Source: Isoetes taiwanensis (Eukaryota > Streptophyta > Lycopodiopsida > Isoetales > Isoetaceae). From it: DNA of 64,000 nucleotides. The stretch is from contig JAJEKV010000036.1 in NCBI GenBank assembly GCA_021234155.1, forward strand, positions 5,838,209 to 5,902,208, written 5' to 3'. Of the stretch, positions 46,747 to 59,224 are shown one piece after another. The position numbers and the translations under genes are program-made. Within the stretch, counting starts at the first letter, position 1. The number at the start of each line of letters is the position of its first letter. The notes below the pieces were generated by a model, which saw nothing but the letters and a program-made list of their open reading frames with translations, did no database searches and was not told where the DNA came from.

Positions 46747-48051
46747 ATGGCCCGAACCAAACAGACCGCCAGGAAGCCTCGTCCAGGCGAAGCTACCAGC
46801 GCCACAGGCGCCGACCTTATTCGGCAGATGCTTCGTGAGAGGCTCAGGAAAGGAGGTCATTCGTCTCCAAGCGGGAGAGCATCTCGGAAGAACACGATAC
46901 ATCCGATCTGATTGATATTTTCAATCAGCAGGTGGAGCAAGATGAAGGCACATCACCAACCTCTATGGACGAGGAGACAAGGGAGGTATACGAGGAGATA
47001 GAGCACGAGATCCGAGAGCAGGAAAGAGAAGAAGACCCCTCGGATCCAGGAACAGAGATCCTCGAAGATGAGGAGGATGCACATCAGGAAAGACGAACAA
47101 AGGAGCACGAGCACAGCAAGCCGAGACTAGAGCCGGCAGAGGAGGCAGACCTCGCTCGGTTTATCAGGAAATACGAACGCCGAGAAAGGAAAAGAGAAGA
47201 GAAGAAGAGGAAGAGGGAAGAAGAAGAGAAGAAATCGGCCGAGGAGCTAAAAAAGAAGAAAGGGAAATGGGTGGAGAGCCCAAGGAAGTTCAAGGACGTC
47301 CCCATGGTGAAAAAGCCCAACCCGAAAATCACCATTACCGAACGGCCACCTGATCATCCCCCAACCCCTTCGGAGAGTTCTGACGAAGAACTTAACCTCA
47401 ACACTGAGGGGGCAGGCTCCTCCAAACCCCCGACGGTTGAACAGGTAGTAACCGAGCAGCTGGCGGCCGAGGAGGACCAGCAGGACACAGTAAAGAAGCC
47501 CCCTCCTTACCCGAAATGGGACAGGAAGAAGCAACCCCGGCCCGCCGAGAGTCCCACGCCACGTAATCCCGCAGAAAGATCTATGAACGAAGATGCGGGA
47601 GCACAATGCCTACATGAAGGAGTGGGAGGCATATGACAAGTACTACCAGGAGAACAGGGTCAGGGCCATCGAAGGAGGACACCCAACCAAGCAGCAGACC
47701 CTAATACCGCCACCACCCAAGCCCAAGGCCCCGAAAAAGCCTGCACAGAAGAAGCTCACCAAGAAACAGCTTGAGCAAAGAGCACCACGGAAATCCGCAC
47801 TTCCAACGCAGCCTACTGGCCTCCCCGATTCCCGATTCCCCTTTGCTCGGCTAGTTAGAGAAGTGATGCAGGATTTTAGGACGGACTACAGGGTCACAGA
47901 TGAGATGCTACTCGCACTCCAGGAAGCAGCTGAGCAGAAGATAGTGCAACATTTTGAAGACTCAACAGCTTGCACTGTCCATGCGAAGCGTGTGACTCTG
48001 ATGAGGCAGGACATGCAACTTGCCACTCGCATCAAGGGAGAACACCCTTAA
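46747..48051 (+). pseudogene. E2 ORF1: histone H3-like protein with long acidic/basic linker
   Basis: Starts MARTKQTARKPRPGEATS: the first nine residues after Met are identical to the H3 tail. A frameshift near 46840 leads into a 234-codon frame (to 47636) that is strongly charged (EEIEHEIREQEREEDPSD, KYERRERKREEKKRKREEEE), helical and Pro-rich. A second frameshift near 47590 leads to 47593-48051: MREHNAYMKEWEAYDKYYQE, then RAPRKSALPTQPTG (like APRK and ARKSAP of the H3 tail) and a complete H3 core: PFARLVREVMQDFRTDYRV, LLALQEAAEQKIVQHFEDST, HAKRVTLMRQDMQLATRIKG. AlphaN is missing or replaced. The linker is thus inserted inside the tail between K9 and the K18/K27 region. Core similarity to ordinary H3 is high over all three helices. 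Confidence 0.92.
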
Positions 48052-48198
48052 ACCTTTTTGTAAATAATTGGAAAATTTTTGTGATAATAGAACAATTTTG
48101 AGTACTTTAATTGCCTGAACTTGCTTAATTAGAACAAGTTAGCAAGTTTTAGCTTTTATTTTAGTAAAATAGGACATTTGCAGACAGAAAGACGTGAT

Positions 48199-48265
48199 GT
48201 CTCACAGCTCGCGCCTGGTCAAGAAACTAAACTTTAGTTTTTGAGCGAGGCGCAAGCTGTGAGAC
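48199..48265. repeat. Hairpin C downstream of E2 ORF1
   Basis: 67-bp near-perfect hairpin: GTCTCACAGCTCGCGCC pairs with GGCGCAAGCTGTGAGAC around AAACTAAACTTTAGTTT. Confidence 0.9.
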
Positions 48266-48399
48266 CTTGCCCAAAACTCGCCCAAAATAGCTCCAAATTG
48301 ACCAAATAATGGGTCAATTATACCTGATTTGATGAGCCCATCATCCTTACACCCTTAGTTTATCCAAATTGGACATGTTTTGATCAAAATGAGACTGAT

Positions 48400-48466
48400 G
48401 TCTCACAGCTCGCGCCTGGTCAAGAAACTAAACTTTAGTTTTCGAGCGAGGCGCAAGCTGTGAGAC
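48400..48466. repeat. Hairpin D downstream of E2 ORF1
   Basis: Almost identical to hairpin C and in the same orientation, 200 bp further on. Confidence 0.9.
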
Positions 48467-48559
48467 CTCCTACCATTTCTTCACCAGCACTTGCCCGAAT
48501 GAATCCCAACCTGTAGTATAGCATCTTTTAGGTAATCCAGCCACGCTCAAATACTTGAA

Positions 48560-48767
48560 CCTTCTGCGAGTGAGGGAGAACCTTCGAACGAGCACAATGA
48601 AGAAGATGAAGTACACTCGGAAGCAGGGACGGAGGTAATTGAGGAAGAGGAGGAGGAAGCGCAGCAGGAAAGGAGAACCAAGGCCCGAGAGGAACGGAGG
48701 ATGCCGACTCCAGAGCCGACCATTGAAGAACAAGTCGAGGCCTGGATTCGAGAAAAAGAAGCGAAGG
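48560..48767 (+). pseudogene. Fragment of another ORF1 linker
   Basis: Reads HNEEDEVHSEAGTEVIEEEE, then QQERRTKAREERRMPTPEPT, which aligns with the E2 ORF1 linker (AHQERRTKEHEHSKPRLEPA). It is more diverged from E2 ORF1 than E2' is, so it comes from a third copy. It ends at the E3 LTR. Confidence 0.7.
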
Positions 48768-49365
48768 TGTTAGTCCTGTGCCTCCTAGTACAGGACTATT
48801 CATGCATATGGCTGCACTGTGTCAAGCTCAAGGATCCCCCACCGGGCCAGCCCCACGGGTCAGCCATCAAAGGCTCGCCAGAAGACAAACAGAGGCACCA
48901 CGCAGCCAAAGCCTCAAGGCCCCGCAACAACAAGAGGCGGCCAGACAAGTGATGACCCCGCCACCGCCCGTGTCGGGCGGCAAGTGATTCTAGGCATTTC
49001 AAGAGGCACCGCCAACATTCCCCGCAAGAATCAGGCCTCCTTCCAGAGTCGGCACCCAGATCGGGCGAGTGTTTATATTGGGCCCAAGGCCATTGTACTA
49101 TATATATGACTAGAGCTCGTGATATGAGTTCCGATGAGTTTTGAGTCTTGTCTCCTTTCGTTTTTCTCTCTATTGCGTAGAGCTCATGTATGTTCATCAT
49201 TGATATCAAGGAAGCTTATCATTTTCCTCTCATTTGTTCTGCTTTTTTCTTCTTCTTCTCTTCTTGCAAACCCACATGGACATAGTCCCCCTGACTCTCC
49301 CCGTTAGATCCACGGGTCCTCACAGGGAGGGGTTCTTCCAGAGAGTTCAACCCGCACCCCAAACA
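48768..49365 (+). repeat. E3 5' LTR
   Basis: TGTTAG to CAAACA. Contains GTACTATATATATGAC near 49095 as a likely TATA region. Matches 59225-59836 with many substitutions and small indels, so the insertion is old. Confidence 0.85.
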
Positions 49366-51150
49366 CTGCCGCCTGGTCTGATTCCATCCTACTTTCTTCT
49401 CGCCGCCATGTCTCCGTCCGGAAATTTCACGCCGAAGAACTTCTTTCTCGTGACGGCTCTCGCTTGAGCGCCATCAGCCGGGAAACCGTTTCTCGACATG
49501 TATGGATCTCGCTTTATGACATAGAGGGAGGCCATCTTCGGCCTAGGGCCTCCGGGCGGCGCCACCAACCCCTCGGGGTCCTGCCTCGTCCTTCCCCTCC
49601 CCAAAGCGTGCAAACATTGCTCACAACCTCGGCCACCTCATCACTATCGTGAGCCCTATCGCTCAACCTTCTCAACCTGCATTTTCATACCCCTCAACAT
49701 GCCTACATCCATCATTCTTCAGGCCATACCCTCTTCCTTCACAACCATCATCTCCCCGTGGCCAAGGATATCCACACGCCTCTTTTCTTACCCAAAGAAT
49801 ATCCTTTCCCTACATTTCCCATCGCCTTCCTGTTTACAACCTTACGTGATCTCAAAACTAATGCTCCAAAGAATCCGGCCAACCGCTAGCCACCCCTTCA
49901 TCGTGGTCCTTCGTGCACCATGCCACATCCACCTCAACCTCAATATCCTCACTATACCGTTCTCGCCCGCCCAAGCACTTTCACATCTACCTTCGATGAC
50001 TGAAACCGACTTATCCCACCTTTGGCAACACTAAAGGCAAACCCTTAGACCAAAGTGCTCAGCCCACATGGAAGAATTTGAGGCTCTAGCTGTCCTAAAC
50101 GGTCATGCGCAACCTCAACCGAAATTCCACATCTTTTTCCACCACCCCTCGTGGTTTTCCTCATCAATGGCTCATGTCCAACAAAAGCCATTGAAATAAG
50201 ACCGGGTCGTAAATGCGAATCGCTTCATGCCTCATTATGGGACCGATGGATGATGATCAACTTCATCTCAAGCAACTCAATGAACTTCAACAAGAGCCCA
50301 CTGAGTTCCGCCTCGGATTTTGCCGATCGACTTCACATTCTCGCTAAGTAAGCTCAAGGAGTACCCCACACTGAGCCGATTTTGGTCCGGGTTTCTCCAA
50401 GGACTTCCTCCAAATTTATTCGACTCATGATCAATACCAAGGCCCCAAGACTTTGAGCAGGCTATCGACCTTGTCAATCACTCACCAATGTTTTCTCCCC
50501 GAGGCGGGCTCTTCAAGAGCTCCCCGCTCATTCCACCTCGCCATGGTTCCACAGACGGCTGCTCAGCCTCCACACGCGAATCCACGTTATAGCCGACTGT
50601 GCCATATTTGCAAATACCAAGGCCATTTGGCAAATGAGTGCAACTCCACCAATGGCCCGCCTCATTGCAAGCGATGCAACATGTGCAATCATGCCACCTT
50701 AAGAGTGCACCGCACTCATCCCACACCGCTCAAGAACAAAATGGTTTATCAAGTGCAAACCACACCTCAAAGAATAATCGCGACTATCAGCACCACCACC
50801 ACTTCAGGTGCAACCCACTCAACTCTATCAGCAAGAATAGAGCAACAACGGGACCCAACCCACGCATCTCTTTTGATCCTTCTAAAGCTCGTTATCACCG
50901 CCAAGAATGGGGTCATACCACCACGCGCGTGTCCTCAACTTCCACAAGTTCAGCACAGCTTCCCGGCACAAATCAGACCACATCGGTCCGCCTCACGGCT
51001 TACCAACTCGATTGCTAATGGCAAACAAGGCCCGAGACCAGTTCTTAAGAAGCCACCAAGAGCCTCAAAGAATCACGCTTATCAACCAGCTCCAAAGAAA
51101 TCAACCTCACCGGATCAACAAGCACAAGAGGAAATTTTTCGCACTTAATC
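49366..51150 (+). pseudogene. E3 gag
   Basis: Gag-like pieces precede a zinc knuckle at about 50598-50645, CHICKYQGHLANEC, which fits CX2CX4HX4C exactly. 50453-51148 is an open, basic frame including the knuckle. 49400-50400 holds only broken frames. Confidence 0.7.
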
Positions 51151-53470
51151 CTCCAGTCCAGCCGCCAAATTGGGTTGGTTTAGTTTCACGCTGCACTCAA
51201 GGCATCACGCCCCTTGACCATTATTCAATGGCACGCGAACCCCTTTGCAGTTGACACCATTCCTCATGAGGGCCGAAAAAGGTTCACTTTGCCCCGACCG
51301 AGAAGCTCATGCCACATGTCATACCAAAAGTTCGCCAAAGCATTTTGAACTCATGCAAGTCAAGGCCGACATTGGCAAATGTTCATGCCACCACCAGAGC
51401 TCAACAAAGACAAGATACACCTTCCACATCTCAACCTCCACGCCTCTCGACGATCCCAATATTGCCGCAGAGGTTGACTTACTCAAAGAAGTTGCCGCTT
51501 CACTACCACGCACTCCAAAGCACCCTGGAACCCAGCAGATCCTTTTTCTCATGTGCCTCTAGAACTCCAAGAGGAGCTAGCCAAGATCAAAATTCCTTTA
51601 AGCTTGGCAACCATTTTGAAACTCGTCCCCGCCTCAAGGACCAGCTACCACTCCCAACTGCTTTTAGTTGGGGCCGTGGTATACCTCTACACCCACGGTC
51701 CATGCCACGGTGGGTAATCAGCAAGTCAACCATGTTCAAATAGATGGAGGTAGCGCAAATCAATCTCATCACGGATAAACTCCGCGAAACAAATGGGCAT
51801 CACACAACTCTTTTCGTGCCCCATATGACATCAAGTTGGCTAATGGCCATATCACGCGACCTCAAGGCGCCACACCTCTTCTTCACATCAACATCGGAGA
51901 TCTCCGCTTCCCATGGAATTTGAGTTTGGAAAGTCGGGCGAAGATCCGTGTGACTATGAAATGTTGGTCAGCACCTTTTCTCCGCCAGCCAAGAGTATCC
52001 ATTATCGGGCCACGGACCGCTTAGTCATCACCGATGGTCACCTCAATGCCACCATGGACTTGCAAACAAAGCAGTGATCATTTCTGTTGAAAATGCGAAC
52101 CCTCTCTCGCATAATGCATTCTCAAGAAGCTCGAATATTTATCGTTCAGCCCCCTCGAAGTCCGCCTCCGCCATCCTACCCTCAATATGCTGATCCTTGG
52201 GGAGAAATGACTTTGATCGTGACCGGCCGCGGGTCGCTTTGTTTGACCCCTTACCGCTCCTTGCAATCGAATCCAACGCGGTTGATCATTTTTCAGATGT
52301 CAACCTCCCCGCCACTCCTGCTGATGTACATGCCGCCATGAAGCAACCTCCGCTGATGAAACCGAAAGCAACCCCTTTTTTTCACCACACGCAGTGCCAC
52401 GCGATCCGTTATGCTCCAACCTCCCCGCACACATTGTCCTGTGATACCAAGTAATACCCCATATTCGCACTTTTAAGTCGAGATCGTGGACGGGCAACAA
52501 TCAACTCCGTCTCAAGATTGTCGCGAAATCTTCCGCCCCTTATCGCCACAGTGGCCGCCAAGCCGCTCAAAAAATTCAAACACATTTTTCGCCGGAGTTA
52601 CAGAGATCTTCTGGGAATCAACAAAAGCTTGGGGAACTCACCATTCCTACCAAACTGATGCACACCAGTTTAGCAACGACATGACCGCTCAACCCTAATT
52701 ACCGTGGATCGCGCCAAGGCGGAAATTGACAAACTCCTCATTGCAGTTTGATCTATGAGGTCAAACATTCTCTCAATGGGTGAGCCCCATCGCCATTGCC
52801 CTCAAACACAATGGTAAGATCCGCCTCGTGGTGGACTATCGGAAACTCAATCGTGCCACGGAGCGCGGATCATTTTCCACTTCCCTTCACCTGCACTGGG
52901 TTCTCCGAAGAGGTGGTCGGACATGAGATGTACTCCTTCATGGATGGTTTTTTCCGCTACAATCGATCTCAATCAAAGAATCTGATCAACTCAAGACTAC
53001 TTTCACCACCCCCGGGGCACTTTTGCCTACAAGGTGGTTCCTTTGGATTATCAAACTCTCCATCCACGTTTCAACGATCATGCTCTCGTTTTTTCATGAT
53101 TTCATGAAGGAAAATCCCTTCTTGCAAATTTTTCAAGATGACTTCTCCGCTTACAGCTCCATGGCTGACCATTTGATAAATTGGAACTCGCCTTCCGTAA
53201 ATGTGATGAGTCCGCATTAGTCTCAATCCTGAGAAATGCACCTTTAAGGCCACCTCCGTGTTCTCGTTAGGGCCATGTTGTCAGAAAGCAGTGTATCACC
53301 ACGATCCCGCCAAAATCGGGCCAGGTGCTCAAGGCTCAAGCACCAGCCAATATCAAGGAGACACGCCTTTCCCGGTAAGGTCAATTATTACTCCACCTTC
53401 ATACCGGACTAGCAGCCATTGCAGATCCCATTCATAAACTCACGGTGATTTAATCCACTGGGCTTGAATT
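51151..53470 (+). pseudogene. E3 pol: protease region and reverse transcriptase
   Basis: 51151-52700 holds short frames with no intact protease visible. Reverse transcriptase pieces follow: IRLVVDYRKLNRAT (about 52818-52860), a TTFTTPGA segment near 52994, and LQIFQDDFSAYSSMADHL near 53118-53170, which carries the DD pair of the catalytic site. Multiple frameshifts. Confidence 0.7.
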
Positions 53471-53990
53471 CCCCAGCGGATGTCGCTTCCAACAGCTGAA
53501 GCTTTTGCTTACTCGTGCACCGTTCTTGTTCCTCCTCAATGGGACAAGCCCTTTCATGTTCATGTAGATGTCTCGGCGCTTGCTATTGAGCCGTTCTTTC
53601 TCAAGAATATGATGCGCATTAATCGACAAACTAAATCGCTACGCCGCCAGAAAACTCAATTTCGGCTGAGCGCAACTATTCGCCATTACCGTAGCGGAAG
53701 CTTTGGGTCTCATTTTTTGGTCCAACGCCTGGCCACTACCTTTTGGGGGCAAATCAAGTTCTTTGTGGACCACCAAGCACTCCTTTATTTGATCAACAAG
53801 TCCACGCCCACGGGCCGCATTGCTCGTTGGGTTCTTCTTCTCCAAGAATTTGCTCCTTTTGAAATCGCTCATAAGGCCGCAAAAAATCTCATGTCGCCCC
53901 CGGATTATCTTTCACGATCCACACACGATGATCCCTCAACCGGAGTCTCGACGCCTTCCCCGATGCTCGCCTCTTTTTAGTCACGCAACA
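53471..53990 (+). pseudogene. E3 pol: RNase H
   Basis: WDKPFHVHVDVSALAI, then a frameshifted FSAERNYS-type segment and FFVDHQALLYLINKSTPTGR, followed by FEIAHKAAKNLMSPPDYLSR, the usual end of gypsy RNase H. Confidence 0.8.
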
Positions 53991-55215
53991 CCACATTGGT
54001 TCCATGATTTTCAGCCAGCATTCCTCCTCACAGTGCTCTTCCACCGTAAGACGCAGACGCCTTCTCCCCGCCAAGCGACAATCCTGCCGCCATCAATTTC
54101 TCCGCCGAGGTCCGGACTACACCATGGTTGCGGTGACATCTCTACAAAAGGGTAAGGACACCATCCTTCGACGTGGTTCTACCCATGAAGTTCTACCTCA
54201 TGAAGTTCCGTGATATTGTTCGAGAAGCTCATCAAGGGCTAGGTGGTGGTCATTTTCATGGTGACACCCACGCACGGGAAAAATCCTTCTAGCCGGGTAT
54301 TATTGGCCCACGCTTCAAAGATGCTCACGCCCACGCCCAAGACGCAGGACGCTTTGCCGGGCCGGGTGGGACGCCCACGCCCGTGACGCTTCTTTCCCTT
54401 GACGCCGGTCGCCACGCCACTTCCCTTCAAAGAAATGGGGAATGGACTTTGTGGGACCTATAGATCCTCCCCCGCAAGCACACCCGCGTCTGCTACATTC
54501 TCGGGTTCTCACCGACCACGCTACCAAATGGGCGGAAGCTTGTGCACTTCCGCATAACACCGCAGAAGCAAGCCTAGGGTCCTCTATCAACAAATTATCA
54601 CGCTGATTCGGCCGCCCCACGGAGCTGGTCGCTGATCGTGGTGTCCATTTCATCAATCATACTATCAAGGAGCCGATTTGATTATCTCCCGATACATCAT
54701 CACAAGAGCACACCTTACTATCCTCAAGGTAATGGTTTGGCGTAAAGCACCAACAAAACTCCGTCACCATTCTCAAGAAAATTTGTGACGCCTCCCCGCA
54801 TTGCATCGCAAATAAAACTTCCTATCGTTTCTTTTGGGCCTACAATACTTGTTTCAAGATTGCTACCGTCACACTCCTTTTAAATTGGTTTATGGTCGAA
54901 GCTCTCATGCCGCTTGAATACATCCTTCCAACACTCCGCTTTCAATCAAGCACGCCATAATCCACCGCCGACTCAAAGAAAGGGTCTATCAATTAGAACA
55001 GCTTGGATGAACTTCAAGGGATGCTTATATTCGTGTTCTTCATGGACAACAGCTTGCAAAAATCTTTACATGACAAACGCCCCAAGACAAAAACATTCAA
55101 AGAAGGCGATTTGGTTCTTCTTTATGATTCCGTGTACAAAAATTTTCCTGTAAACTCAAGTTTCGCTGGTTTGGCCCTTATCAAATTGTTCAAGTGGTTA
55201 GACCCAGCGCTTTAA
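53991..55215 (+). pseudogene. E3 pol: integrase
   Basis: Core pieces at about 54430-54720: KWGMDFVGPI, VLTDHATKWAEACALPHNTA, GRPTELVADRGVHF. The C-terminal module is at 55003-55215: DKRPKTKTFKEGDLVLLYDS. The zinc region near 54220-54300 is poorly preserved. No chromodomain seen. Confidence 0.8.
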
Positions 55216-58200
55216 ACCGACAGAGTTAGATGGCACTCCATTACCTACATTGGTTAATGGTTTTCGCCTCAAAACATTTCATCACACGTAAGTTTACAAT
55301 CAACAAAAGATACGCTCAAGAAGCAAACACCACGTAAAAGTGACTAGAACGGCGGCATATTATATTATAGGTGGAGATTTTTTTACAAAATGTGGGCGCA
55401 GCCCAGCTATTTCCGCTTATGGGCACTGCCCTATATACAAAACGGGCTCAGAGCCCCATCTACTAAGTCCTAAGAGGAAAACCCTCTACTCCGGTTCGGA
55501 GCAGAGGTGATGCGAGGAGATGGTAGAGGTTCCCGCCAGATCCCAAATAAGGTGCAAAACCACCTCCATCCCGCTGGTCTTCGGTCGGGATGTTCAGCCA
55601 TCCCGCACACCAGCCGCCCATTCAATGCCACGATTGTGGCAGCGCCAGCCGTGAGATCCGCATACACCATCTTTGGTGTAATCCACTCCCAGCTTCGTGG
55701 GCATAGTGCGCCCTCGCTCAAAACCAGCAGCCCATGCCGAAGCGCCATCGGATGCCTTCGCTTACTCCCGCGTTCGCCTTATATAGCCAACCGAGGAACT
55801 CCTTGTCGACGGGACCAATCAGAAATTCGCCAACGGTTTGCAATGCAAGGCTCTTTCTAAAATGAGAATCTTTTTCTCCCCACAAGATATCTAGCCATGG
55901 TACCTCTCGACACATTCCTTTTAATGATATCCCACTTCGAAGTTGCCGCATTGAATGCCATTTCTTCTTTTCACGCCTGCTTGACATTAATATGTGTCCT
56001 TTGCCCAATTGCCACATCCCATCATTCTCACGCCTCATCTCCACCGCTCATTGCTTTCTCCTTTTGCTTTTTGGGGACTTAGCCAAATTTTTTGCTCCTC
56101 AAACACTCCTTGGTATCTTTCACACTGGCACCATCAACGGCTCCGGCTACCTCATCATACCCTCGCCGCCATTTTAGCGCCTAAAAACCTTTTCGCTCTT
56201 CCCGCGCTTTGTCCTCGCCAGGCTTGGCTTTCGCCCTCCGCCTTTGAATCACTTTCTTTCGCTTTCGCAAATCGCTACCATGGCTGCCCCAAGATTTTCT
56301 ACACTTCAAGCTACCGCCTCCCAAGGATCCGCACTTTTGAGTCTCAGATCCTTCTTGACTTCACTTTCCGCGGAAGCCCTTTGTTGGTCTAAATAAAGAA
56401 GTTTGAACGACAAAAGCTTTAACGTAATTCTCTCAAATGGAACTTCCGCCCAAATCCCGATTAACCGGGGCGCTTCATCGCCAATATCGTTAACAGTACC
56501 AAGATGGATACACCAATCGCGGGTCGATGGCACCACCATTTCACTGACTCAACATTTGATTTCTCGAGGTATTTCATATTCCCTTGCACACCCCTTTGTT
56601 TATCATGGTCCGCCATATGTGATCTAGATGTCACAGTAGTTTGGTGCACCTCCTTATCATGCCAATGTCCATCGCCCCGACCAATATCGACAAGCCTCAC
56701 GTAAACCTTTGTTAAATTTCTGTGGCGCAGTTCCTTGGGTATTCTATCAAGAACACCCATATCAATAAGCCTTTCTATAACATGGTCATCATCGCTACAC
56801 ACCCAACCACCACATAGATTGGCCCCAAATGATGTTCTATCGTCTTTTCCAAGAAGTGGACCGCCGGGTGCCACTTCCATTTCTCAAGTTTCGTGGGAGG
56901 CCACCTTCAAGCCCTCATCCGCCATTACTTCCCTCCCACACCACAAAATTCTCATAATTCCACTCGGGCACGGTCCCTTCCATCGACTAACCGAGCGGGC
57001 ACTTCACGCCTTCTTCCACCGGGTCATGTCCAAAGTCCGCACACCCATGTCAATCTCCTCCTCCTCCGCTACACCATCCGGGCTTCACACCATCTTTCCC
57101 AAACATCACAAACTGTGCAACAACCGTTTCCACCACCACAACACCCTCGCCGCTTGTTGTATCAAGACGCCAGGATGCTCAAGCCTGCTCTCAAGTTACA
57201 AGAATCCCAAGACGCTCTTATGAACGGGTTCAACGGGCACTAGAGGCCTCCTCCGAGCAGACACCGGGACCTTCAAGCCGCCATCGCCCAAGTTGCAACT
57301 TTGAGGCCAAACTTCAAGACAAGCACTGGAGCTCTCTTACGTGCTCATACAGATCTCAAAAGTGCACAAGATCAAGTCAACCAACTTGCAGATCAATGTG
57401 CTCAGCCCAATCAGAAATTCGTAATTTATTGGAGCACAACAAGTCCAAAGTCAGCTCTCCCCGGGTACCAAGGACTATAGATATTGCTAAGCTCAACGCC
57501 TTTGTACCCAACTTTGTGAAAATTTCAGCACTCAAGTTCAAAACCTTACAGAATCGGACGCCAAATTGCCTCCTTGACGCTCGCCTTTCTACACGCATCT
57601 CTCACCACCTCTTCAAGATCAGCTTACGAGGTGCGTAAACGTAAGATTCTTGATGACGCCGGAGATTGCCGCGGGTTCGCCTCAATACCCGGGAAATCCT
57701 CCTCCTGTGTCAACACTTCTTCACAAACGGGTCCGCGGACCAATCACGCGGGCCGCTAGAAAAGGACAACCGATCCCGGATCTTGAACAACATACCGCAA
57801 AGAAGTTATTCACCGGCCGGATGAGGCTCAAGCAAAACTTGACGGCCATACCGCCATTATTAACGTAATGCCTTTGACTTCCCGCCTCTTCCTCGCTATC
57901 ACGATTATGGGGGTTGCTCGCCACCTCTTCCTTTCTTTCAAGCGGCATGCGCCAGATGGACCCGCGGATATTCCCCGAGCAAGGCGCATTTTCTTCGGAT
58001 TTCCATTTAACTCTCCATTGAAGACAAAGGGTTATGCCAGGCCCTTTGGTCTTTTGATCTCATACACCGCGGCCGATCCGCACTTTTTTATCACCTTTTA
58101 GAGTTGTTCAGCCCATGGCTTACATATTTCATGATTTCTATCCGGGTGATACAGAACACTTTTGAAATGGGCCACGCCAAATTTTCTGTGGTGACCCCTA

Positions 58201-59224
58201 ATCGCGGCAATGGGTGCTTCAGATAACAATCCATATCTTATGGATCATGCTCGCACTCCACACTCTTCATCGAGTACATGCCCGAAGCTTGCCAATCATT
58301 TATCTCTCCGCAAGTGGAAGGCCGCAATGAAATAAGGAAGTATCTAGGACATCCCGAGGATCTTCCCCTATGCACAAATTTATATGCAAAGACTCGCAGT
58401 TATAATCAATTACGGGCTCGTTGGATAGCAAGACGGTCCCCACGGGATGGATAGCCCTCCCGCCAACTCTCAACTCTCGCTTCTTTGGGATCGCTGGTGT
58501 CAAGCCTTGATCCGGATCTTGTCACACCAATTGTGGAGACCGCCAAGAACCCACGCCCACCTGCATGGTTCCTTCTCCCTATGCTTCCCCGAGCGCACTC
58601 TCCACGCCTGTGTTCCCCGACTCCGATTGACGCTTCCCTTTTGGACCAAGGTCATGGATGGTCATGCCGGATGGACTCCACCTCAGATCTCGACGGGATC
58701 TCCTGGATCCACGCTTTGTTCGCCGCCACATTGGGAAGAAGGTGCCACTGGATACCACCACGAATTGATCTATATTGCTAATGAGCGTGGTTGGCAAAAC
58801 GTCCATGGATGCGATTCATGGTCTTGACACCTTCTTTGCACGCCACCACCTCACCCGATCCTTCACCATCTTCAAGGTGTTTTTGTGTTGCCCTCAAATG
58901 CATTTTGCTCAGCTCCTTAAATCGGCAATGGGCCCCATTTTTCACCGCATCCAATAATGCTGTCGCCTTTGGCCTCCGTGACTGCCTCATGGAATGTCAA
59001 GATATTTCTTCAAACGCCTATGCCGCCTTTGAAGACATGGTATTTTTATCGATGCAGATCCCCGCCTTTGACTACAACATCCTCCCGCTTCAAACACGCC
59101 AGATCCATTGGCCAAGACCATATTGAGGTCTGGCCTCACCCCCGGAGGATCACTTTCGCATGCATGGCTTCCCCGCCCCGTAAACCCTTCTTCCTCCTTC
59201 ACTCGAAAGTGTCGTTGGTGGGGG
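55216..59224 (+). other. E3 3' region with broken extra ORF(s)
   Basis: About 4 kb between integrase and 3' LTR, longer than normal for Ty3/gypsy. A TATATAG lies near 55777. Frames are short and shift often. Around 57255-57420 a helical, Gln/Ala-rich stretch (LQAAIAQVATLRPN, then LRAHTDLKSAQDQVNQLADQ) suggests a coiled coil. I do not recognise the product; Tat/Ogre-type elements are known to carry extra ORFs, so this may be one. Confidence 0.45.

Larger units (their letters stand above)
44587..48555 (+). mobile_element. E2: related element, LTR plus ORF1
   Basis: LTR, primer site, hairpins, ORF1 (H3-like) and further hairpins follow in order. The sequence stops matching the E2' copy at about 48555, before any ORF2 promoter, so the element is truncated. 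Between 47140 and 48555 it is closely related to E2' (59873-61285). Confidence 0.8.

Noticed and set aside
47084-47606. Minus-strand hydrophobic frames (e.g. 47335-47084)
   Set aside because: Antisense of the Lys/Glu-rich ORF1 linker; Phe/Ser runs are a codon-complement artefact.
46932-47636. H4-like segment inside the ORF1 linker (as in viral H4-H3 doublets)
   Set aside because: The linker is low-complexity charged and Pro-rich sequence with no H4 landmarks such as an RKTVTAMDV-like stretch.
46283-48466. Palindromic repeats considered as CRISPR
   Set aside because: Spacing is irregular, arms diverge, and the setting is a eukaryotic retroelement.
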